Source: Acidobacteriota bacterium (GTDB lineage Bacteria > Acidobacteriota > Terriglobia > Terriglobales > Acidobacteriaceae). Taken from it: a stretch of DNA of 9,161 nt. The stretch is from NCBI GenBank assembly GCA_025353435.1, contig JANXQR010000326.1:1-9161 (forward strand). The letters are read 5' to 3'. Shown one piece after another: positions 1-4,443 of the stretch. Each line of letters starts with the position of its first letter. The first letter of the stretch is position 1. The notes under the pieces are model-generated. The model had not been told where the DNA came from. It made no database searches and saw only the letters and a list, made by a program, of their open reading frames with translations. The translations under genes were made by a program, and so were the position numbers.

Positions 1-1124
1 CCGCCCACAAACAAGGCATCGGTTACGGCCTTCTTGGTTTCCTCGTCACTGCTTTTGGAGTAAATGGCGAGCAGCGCCGGAAAGGACGAGGGTCCGCCGC
101 TGGGGCCCATATTGCGGATCGCCTTGCGGCGGAGCTCGGGATCCTGCTCGCCGGCAGCAATGGCGCCCAGTGCATCCGCTCCTTTGCTGCCTGCGGCAAC
201 ATACGCGTTAAGGATCGCTGCTTTGAGTTCCTTGCTGGGGGTTTGCTTATAGAACTCTGTCAGACGTGTGACGGCACCCATTGCTCCGAGCTCCGAAACC
301 GCATGTCGCGCGAGTTGAGGATCGGATTCATGTTGGGCGATTTGCAGCAACTTCTCCGGGTCGTTCATAACAAGGTATGAGTCCAATACGGCCTTCTTCA
401 CCGCGGCATCGTTTGACTTCCCGTAGATGTTCCCAAGCATCGCGGCAGAGTTTGATCCCTGTGCGGCGGCGAGCAGCCGGATTGCCTTGATCTGAAGTTT
501 GGGGTCTTTCTCCCCGCCAACGATCTGCCCCAGGAGGTCCTGCGCCTGCTTCGATTGATCCTGCGCGAGCACGAAGAGGGCGCGCTCCTTGAGCCGTTCG
601 GAGTGCTGCCCTTCCAATATCTGCTGGAGGATTGGCAATGCATTAGCGTTTCCGCCCTGCATGATCGAGTTCAATGCCAGCAGTTTGAGTTCTTCGTCCT
701 GTTCCGCTTGAGGCTGAACGGGGCTCCCGCTCTTGCCTCGAATCTCGATCTCGAGCGCGCTGCAATCCTTGAGCCAGTGGCTCTGCGGATAATTCTGGCG
801 CAGACTTGTGCAGGCCTCGAGAGCATCGGACGGACTGCCTTCCTTGCTCTTTACGTATGCCTTCCAGTAGACGGCTGCGTCTGCTCTGCGCCCGTGCAGG
901 CTGAGCACCTGGTCGAGCAGCGGCTCGGCATCCGACCACCGGCTCTCATTGATCGCCCGCGTCGCATCTGAATAAAGCTGATCCTCGTGCGCGTCGTCCG
1001 CCAGCGCGGTATCTGCAAGCAATCCGTTGTTGAAGAGCGTTACGGAGGACCTTGCCGCAGGAGACGCGGAAAGCAGGAGAGTTCCACAAAACCCCGCGAT
1101 ATAAATCCATCGATTCGTTCTCAT
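1..1124 (-). CDS. Secreted TPR/HEAT-repeat protein, C-terminus cut off by window edge
   Basis: Partial gene: 374 codons read from the ATG at 1124 down to the left edge with no stop codon. Residues 1-22 look like a Sec signal peptide (MRTNRW start, hydrophobic core IYIAGFCGTLLLSA). Residues about 48-130 resemble two TPR-like helical pairs, with a tetrad like YSDATRAINESRWSDAEPLL. From about residue 160 onward there are seven HEAT-like units of about 31 residues, starting near 162, 194, 226, 255, 284, 315 and 347. From the second unit they alternate between a 'DPxLxxKAIRxL' type and a 'YxKSxDxxxKKAV' type. HEAT/TPR solenoids usually bind other proteins and have no catalysis of their own. The start is chosen because the ATG abuts the anti-sigma TAA and has AAGGAG 11 nt upstream. 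It is the third gene of a sigma/anti-sigma operon, so a periplasmic sensor or adaptor role is plausible but inferred. Confidence 0.85.
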   Translation of the reverse strand, partial: MRTNRWIYIAGFCGTLLLSASPAARSSVTLFNNGLLADTALADDAHEDQLYSDATRAINESRWSDAEPLLDQVLSLHGRRADAAVYWKAYVKSKEGSPSDALEACTSLRQNYPQSHWLKDCSALEIEIRGKSGSPVQPQAEQDEELKLLALNSIMQGGNANALPILQQILEGQHSERLKERALFVLAQDQSKQAQDLLGQIVGGEKDPKLQIKAIRLLAAAQGSNSAAMLGNIYGKSNDAAVKKAVLDSYLVMNDPEKLLQIAQHESDPQLARHAVSELGAMGAVTRLTEFYKQTPSKELKAAILNAYVAAGSKGADALGAIAAGEQDPELRRKAIRNMGPSGGPSSFPALLAIYSKSSDEETKKAVTDALFVG

Positions 1125-1874
1125 TTAAATTGTTGCTCCTTTTCTGGATGGTTCAAGCTTTGGTTCCTGCCGTGAAGTCTTTGCGCGAAGGACTCGGATC
1201 TGGAACAGCAGCGAATCCGTGTTCATCTCCTGCTCGATTCGCCCCACCTCGGCGCTGTTCAACTTGTCCGGCGAATTCGCCACTTCGAGCAGGACGCGTT
1301 CGAGATGATCCAACGCAGCGGCCATCGCGGGATCTCCTGAGAGTGCCTGGCGGTAGAGCCGGTTGTCAGGCAACAATTGCCGCGCTTCGGTCTGAAGCGA
1401 GCTATCCGGATCGCCTATCTCTCCGCCGGCGTGACTAAGTTGCACAAGCAAGCGCTCGGAACGGTCGAGATGATCGTCGAGAATAAAGAGAACGACCCGC
1501 TCCTTGGCCTGCGCCGGATTGGTTGCTTCCGTTGGATGGGTGCGCGATCGCTGCCACAGCGATCCTCCAATAAATGCCGCTGCGAGTCCGATCAAACATG
1601 CGGTGGTGAGCACCAGGCGAGGCCATGAAAAGTAGCCGCGCTTCGGCTCTTTCGGGTAGGACCGCAACGGCCCTTGAATGGACTGCCATACTCGTTGCCC
1701 ATATCCGGGTTCACGCGCTGGCGGCTCCGGCGAGCGGACCCCCATGGCGTGGGAAATCTCTTCGTACACCTGTTCGCATCGGCTGCAAATGCGAAGGTGC
1801 GTTTCCACCACCACCCGGTTGGCGCCTTCGCCAAAGTAGTGCTCCGTGATTTGTTCATCACTTAAATGGTTCAT
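1125..1874 (-). CDS. Zinc-finger (zf-HC2) transmembrane anti-sigma factor
   Basis: This 249-residue protein probably holds the neighbouring ECF sigma factor inactive at the membrane. The N-terminal cytoplasmic domain carries the zinc-binding anti-sigma signature H-x3-C-x2-C (H26, C30, C33 in THLRICSRC). One transmembrane helix follows at about 87-106 (LVLTTACLIGLAAAFIGGSL). The remaining 140 or so residues would face the periplasm; they are polar and probably helical (HLDRSERLLVQL and later segments), with no recognised catalytic motif. The ATG at 1874 is preferred over one four codons upstream because it gives the classic ATGA 4-nt overlap with the sigma stop, implying coupled translation and matched stoichiometry. 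The family assignment rests on the finger, the topology and the position beside sigma. What releases the sigma factor (proteolysis or conformational change) cannot be read from the sequence. Confidence 0.85.
   Translation of the reverse strand: MNHLSDEQITEHYFGEGANRVVVETHLRICSRCEQVYEEISHAMGVRSPEPPAREPGYGQRVWQSIQGPLRSYPKEPKRGYFSWPRLVLTTACLIGLAAAFIGGSLWQRSRTHPTEATNPAQAKERVVLFILDDHLDRSERLLVQLSHAGGEIGDPDSSLQTEARQLLPDNRLYRQALSGDPAMAAALDHLERVLLEVANSPDKLNSAEVGRIEQEMNTDSLLFQIRVLRAKTSRQEPKLEPSRKGATI
1136..1141 (-). promoter_or_regulatory. Ribosome binding site for the HEAT-repeat gene
   Basis: On the minus strand AAGGAG lies 11 nt before the ATG at 1124. It sits inside the last codons of the anti-sigma gene. 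It supports re-initiation at the TAA/ATG junction, where stop and start are directly adjacent with no spacer. Confidence 0.65.
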
Positions 1875-2443
1875 GACTTCACCCAAAGGGGCGCCAATGA
1901 TCGGCGCATTTTCTGAACTGCTCGAAACACGGTCTGCTTGGCGTTGTTCGGTGTCACTTCAAGCACCGCCGCAATCTCATCGGTGGAGCGGCCTTCCAGG
2001 TGCCTCAAGACAAAGGCGAGCCGCTCATCTGCCGTCATCTTCTCCATGGCCGCATGCCTTCGGTGCTCGATCTCCCGATCGAGCAACAGCCGCTCCGGCC
2101 CGGCGTTGCCGTCTGCCAATTGAATGCCCGGGCGCTCGCCGTCAAACTCTTCCGCGATCGGTACTGCCGCTTGCGACTTGCGTTTCTGCAAAACCTGTAA
2201 CGCGCAGTTGACCGCTATCCGATATATCCATGTGCGAAAGTCGGCACGGGCATCGAAATCAGCGATACTGCGGTAGCCGCGAAGAAAAGTCTCCTGGACA
2301 ATCTCTTCCGCGTCCGCTTCACTCTCGGTAATGCGAAATGCCACGCGAAACATACTCTCCCCATGACCCGCCACAAGAACGCCGTAAGCGTCTTTGTCTC
2401 CGGCCAGAACCGCCCGGATCAGCGCGTGGTCGTTGTTTCCCAT
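1871..2443 (-). CDS. ECF-family RNA polymerase sigma factor
   Basis: This 190-residue protein has the two-domain layout of extracytoplasmic-function sigma factors. Region 2 spans about 24-90 and includes DAEEIVQETFLRGYRS and the FRTWIYRIAVN segment that contacts core polymerase and the -10 element. A linker rich in E, D and G follows. Region 4 spans about 127-184, with a helix-turn-helix reading RSTDEIAAVLEVTPNNAKQ then TVFRAVQKMRRSL for -35 recognition. There is no C-terminal extension of the SnoaL or TPR kind, so it is a compact ECF. It would direct polymerase to envelope or stress promoters when released by the downstream anti-sigma factor. The ATG at 2443 lacks a good Shine-Dalgarno; a GGAGG lies about 25 nt upstream, too far to serve it. 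I could not find a convincing autoregulated ECF promoter upstream. Confidence 0.93.
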   Translation of the reverse strand: MGNNDHALIRAVLAGDKDAYGVLVAGHGESMFRVAFRITESEADAEEIVQETFLRGYRSIADFDARADFRTWIYRIAVNCALQVLQKRKSQAAVPIAEEFDGERPGIQLADGNAGPERLLLDREIEHRRHAAMEKMTADERLAFVLRHLEGRSTDEIAAVLEVTPNNAKQTVFRAVQKMRRSLAPLWVKS

Positions 2444-2573
2444 TCGCGTTATTAGATCGGACGGTGTCCCTCCGGTTAGGAAAATTCTTTCGCGCGCTCA
2501 TCTTTATCTGTCCGTCGCGAACTAGTCGTGTCGTGGCTTCCGGTCCAGGGCTGCCAAATCCGACCGCGAAACT

Positions 2574-2594
2574 CCCTGACCCCTGATCGCTGAC
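2574..2594. repeat. Three tandem heptamers in the sigma/hfq divergent spacer
   Basis: Three consecutive 7-bp units read CCCTGAC, CCCTGAT and CGCTGAC. They sit 12 nt before the hfq start, in the region where divergent promoters for sigma and hfq must lie. The repeat may affect promoter spacing or simply be an expandable microsatellite. The periodicity is exact but the tract is short, so chance cannot be excluded. Confidence 0.55.
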
Positions 2595-2606
2595 TTTGCA
2601 TCTAAA

Positions 2607-2930
2607 ATGACAACTATGACTCCTCCACTGCCCTCCAGCCGTAGGTCCAAGACACCTCCGCCCGGCGAAACCGGCCAGGAAGCGCTCTACCTCCGCTCCC
2701 TCAGCGAGCGCAAGGTGCCGGTTTCCGTCAAGCTGCGCGACGGCGAAACCGTCAAAGGCTGGATCGAGTATTTTGACGACGGCATGCTCCGCCTTACCCG
2801 CGAAGGCAAGCCGAATCTGTTCATCTACAAGCACCAGATCCGCACCATCACGGAAACCGGCAAGCGCCGTACCCCCGCCGAAGGCTCACTGGTTGCCGGC
2901 GTCTCCGCCCCCCGCGGGCCTAGCCAGTGA
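2607..2930 (+). CDS. hfq: Hfq-type RNA chaperone (Sm fold)
   Basis: This 107-residue protein matches the bacterial Sm-like Hfq fold, which forms a hexameric ring that pairs small RNAs with mRNAs in the cytoplasm. The Sm1 region runs from about residue 35 (ERKVPVSVKLRDGETVKGWI), followed by the beta-3 segment EYFDDGMLRLTRE. Sm2 is YKHQIRTI at 74-81 and contains the Y-K-H triad seen in classical Hfq. It is divergent: the N-terminus has a 25-residue Pro/Ser-rich lead, and the segment before the Sm core reads GQEALYLRSLSER rather than the usual Q-D-x-F-L-N. The C-terminal tail (about 85-107) is basic then Gly/Pro-rich. A second ATG three codons in (2616) could be the true start; neither has a clear Shine-Dalgarno. 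The stop overlaps the start of the next gene by 4 nt. Confidence 0.85.
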   Translation: MTTMTPPLPSSRRSKTPPPGETGQEALYLRSLSERKVPVSVKLRDGETVKGWIEYFDDGMLRLTREGKPNLFIYKHQIRTITETGKRRTPAEGSLVAGVSAPRGPSQ

Positions 2931-3835
2931 CCGAATCCCGTTCAGATCCCGCGGCCGATCTGATCTTCGTGCCCAATGCCGCCGCCATCGCCCGCGAGGC
3001 TGGTGCGCGGCTGCGTGAATTCTTTGCCCAAGGCGTCGAAACCGAGTACAAGGGTGACGTCGACCTGGTCACAGTAGCTGACCGCACCGTCGAGAAGCTT
3101 ATCCGCACACGGCTCAGCGAGACCTTTCCCGACCACGGCATCTATGGTGAAGAGGGAACTCGCGACCGCCTCGACCAGGAGTTTCGCTGGTATGTTGATC
3201 CGCTGGACGGGACCACCAACTTCGCCCACGGCATCCCACACTTCTGCGTCTCACTCGGCCTTGAGCAACGTGCCCCCGATCTTGCTCCCGAGCAGGACGG
3301 ACTGATCGTTGCCGGCGTCATTTACGACCCCTTGCTCGACGAGCTTTTCTGCGCCGAACGCGGCCGGGGCGCCACCCTGAACGGCCGCCCCATTCGCGCG
3401 TCCAAGGTGCCGCATTTGGCGGAGTCGCTGGTGGCCACCGGCTTCCCCAGCCGCAAGCGGCATGACAATCCAAACGTGCACTTTTACCATGAGTTCACAC
3501 TGCGCTCGCACGGCGTTCGGCGCGCCGGTTCCGCCGCGCTCGATCTTGCGTATGTTGCATCCGGGCGGTTCGAGGCGTTCTGGGAGTTCAATCTGAATCC
3601 CTGGGACACTGCCGCCGGAATTCTTCTTGTTGAGGAGGCGGGCGGGCGGATCTCCGACTTCGCCGGCGGGCCATTCAAGCTCGACAGCCGCGAGGTGCTG
3701 GCTTCTAACGGCTTGATCCACGACGAATTGGTGGGGCTGTTTAAGGACTTGTTTGCCGGGCGCGACATTTCTCCTATTCCATCGCCGCGGGAGTTTGCTG
3801 AAAAGCGGGCTGCGCGGGCTGAAAAAGTGAGATAA
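2927..3835 (+). CDS. suhB: Inositol monophosphatase family protein (SuhB-like)
   Basis: This 302-residue protein is a Mg2+-dependent phosphatase of the FIG/IMPase superfamily. All signature motifs are visible: TVAD (49-52), GEE (74-76), WYVDPLDGTTNF (88-99, metal ligands D91 and D94), GSAALDLAYVASG (201-213) and WDTAAG (226-231, D227). Family members hydrolyse inositol-1-phosphate, and close relatives act on fructose-1,6-bisphosphate or 3'-phosphoadenosine nucleotides. The substrate cannot be fixed from sequence alone, so CysQ-like or histidinol-phosphatase activity remains possible. E. coli SuhB additionally acts in rRNA antitermination. The start is a GTG inside the GTGA overlap with the hfq stop, indicating translational coupling. 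A roughly 30-residue basic tail follows the core. The insert around 115-125 (RAPDLAPEQDG) is a minor family variation. Confidence 0.9.
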   Translation: MTESRSDPAADLIFVPNAAAIAREAGARLREFFAQGVETEYKGDVDLVTVADRTVEKLIRTRLSETFPDHGIYGEEGTRDRLDQEFRWYVDPLDGTTNFAHGIPHFCVSLGLEQRAPDLAPEQDGLIVAGVIYDPLLDELFCAERGRGATLNGRPIRASKVPHLAESLVATGFPSRKRHDNPNVHFYHEFTLRSHGVRRAGSAALDLAYVASGRFEAFWEFNLNPWDTAAGILLVEEAGGRISDFAGGPFKLDSREVLASNGLIHDELVGLFKDLFAGRDISPIPSPREFAEKRAARAEKVR

Positions 3836-3929
3836 ATCACATTCAATTGCGAAAAAATAAAACGATCAAGTCGATTTGATTCATAAGGTTGCACACAAGT
3901 TTGGGGGGAATTTGCGCTGAATGTGATTT
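3834..3929. repeat. 12-bp inverted repeat flanking an AT-rich spacer
   Basis: AAATCACATTCA at 3834-3845 is the exact reverse complement of TGAATGTGATTT at 3918-3929. The left arm begins inside the suhB stop codon. Between them lies a further dyad, ATCAA-N6-TTGAT at 3865-3880. The 72-nt loop makes a terminator unlikely. Paired sites for a dimeric DNA-binding protein, or ends of a small repeat element, fit better. Confidence 0.6.
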
Positions 3930-3937
3930 GAATCACG
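3922..3937. promoter_or_regulatory. CRP-type operator-like dyad
   Basis: TGTGA-N6-TCACG matches nine of the ten conserved bases of the E. coli CRP consensus TGTGA-N6-TCACA. It contains a perfect inner palindrome, GTGATT-TG-AATCAC (3923-3936). CRP/FNR-family regulators are widespread in bacteria, but whether this host has one with this specificity is unknown. The location between two convergent genes is odd, since neither start codon is nearby. It would make sense only if an unannotated RNA starts to its right. Confidence 0.4.
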
Positions 3938-3940
3938 AAG

Positions 3941-3975
3941 GACAGTGAACAGTGCACAGTGAACAGTGGACAGCG
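3941..3975. repeat. Five tandem heptamers (NACAGTG)
   Basis: Five units in exact 7-bp register read GACAGTG, AACAGTG, CACAGTG, AACAGTG and GACAGCG. Only the first base varies, plus one T-to-C change in the last unit. This is a short variable-number tandem repeat in non-coding DNA, immediately right of the CRP-like dyad. It resembles the heptamer short tandem repeats described in filamentous cyanobacteria in unit length only. Confidence 0.8.
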
Positions 3976-4119
3976 CTGGCTGAAGGGCGAAGATACGAAT
4001 GAGCGAACGAATGGTGGGTAACTTAGAGCAGGAGTTGGTAAACGCGCATTGGTTGATGCTGTCGACATGCCTTGCTCCTTTTGATTGTTGAGTTCGCGAT
4101 TTTCCAGATGTAATAGAAA

Positions 4120-4141
4120 AAGCCCGCCGGTTGGCGGGCTT
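4120..4141. terminator. Bidirectional intrinsic terminator
   Basis: AAGCCCGCC, loop GGTT, GGCGGGCTT forms a perfect 9-bp GC-rich hairpin. On the plus strand it is followed by GTTTATTTG. On the minus strand the 3' arm continues into TTTCTATTAC, giving five T's in a row and the better U-tract. It lies between the convergent suhB and FG-GAP genes and can serve both, or end a small plus-strand RNA from the spacer. Confidence 0.88.
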
Positions 4142-4174
4142 GTTTATTTGTTCACTGATTTAAGTATGACAGAT

Positions 4175-4198
4175 CCCATGAATTAATAATGGGTTTTT
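4175..4198 (+). terminator. Weak hairpin followed by five T's
   Basis: CCCAT at 4175-4179 pairs with ATGGG at 4189-4193 and is followed by TTTTT. The stem is only 5 bp with a 9-nt AT-rich loop, so it would be at most a backup terminator behind the strong hairpin at 4120-4141. Confidence 0.35.
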
Positions 4199-4380
4199 GA
4201 ATATATTTGTTTTGCATGGAATCAGTGGTTTACAACGTTTTCCACAGGATGGGCACTTGACAACTTTTTTGGGAGGTTGGATTGGTGGGTTCCCACCCTT
4301 TCACGATGGAACTGTAAAAGGATGGGGCACCTTCTACGGTGAGGTTAAGGGTGGGCCATCCGCGGGAATTGGTAGAAAGG
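4199..4380. repeat. Dispersed-repeat-like non-coding module rich in GGTGGG/CCCACC dyads
   Basis: No credible gene is seen here; an 86-codon reading frame exists but has atypical composition and no homology that I recognise. The stretch carries GGTGGG-TT-CCCACC (4284-4297), a perfect 6-bp palindrome. It also has a larger alternative stem pairing 4292-4304 with 4314-4326, 11 of 13 positions matching, with both mismatches C-A. GGATGGG-type strings recur at 4247, 4320 and 4348. I associate such sequence with interspersed repeats in Acidobacteriota intergenic DNA, but this is pattern memory and not a search result. Confidence 0.45.
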
Positions 4381-4396
4381 GAAGAGGCACAACAAA

Positions 4397-4422
4397 TCGG
4401 GGTCAAGCGAGCCTGACCCCGA
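4397..4422 (-). terminator. Hairpin just past the FG-GAP gene (terminator or REP-like)
   Basis: TCGGGGTCA and TGACCCCGA form a perfect 9-bp stem around the 8-nt loop AGCGAGCC. Read on the minus strand, the stem begins 21 nt after the FG-GAP stop codon and is followed by TTTGTTGTG, a weak U-tract. It may terminate that gene. The GGGGTCA...TGACCCC pattern is also what REP-type elements look like. Confidence 0.5.
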
Positions 4423-4443
4423 ACGTTGCGGATATTGAAGCCG

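Noticed and set aside
398..939. Minus-strand frames of 81 and 98 codons within the left-edge gene
   Set aside because: They are out of frame with the continuous 374-codon TPR/HEAT frame and give Arg/Ser-rich low-complexity proteins without recognisable domains.
2444..2500. A possible autoregulated ECF promoter upstream of the sigma gene (AACC ... CGTC on the minus strand)
   Set aside because: The spacing between the two elements is about 11 nt, well short of the roughly 16 nt usual for ECF promoters.
2319..2834. A 171-codon minus-strand frame across the sigma/hfq spacer and hfq
   Set aside because: It is antisense to the clear Sm core of hfq and out of frame with the sigma gene, with no domain of its own.
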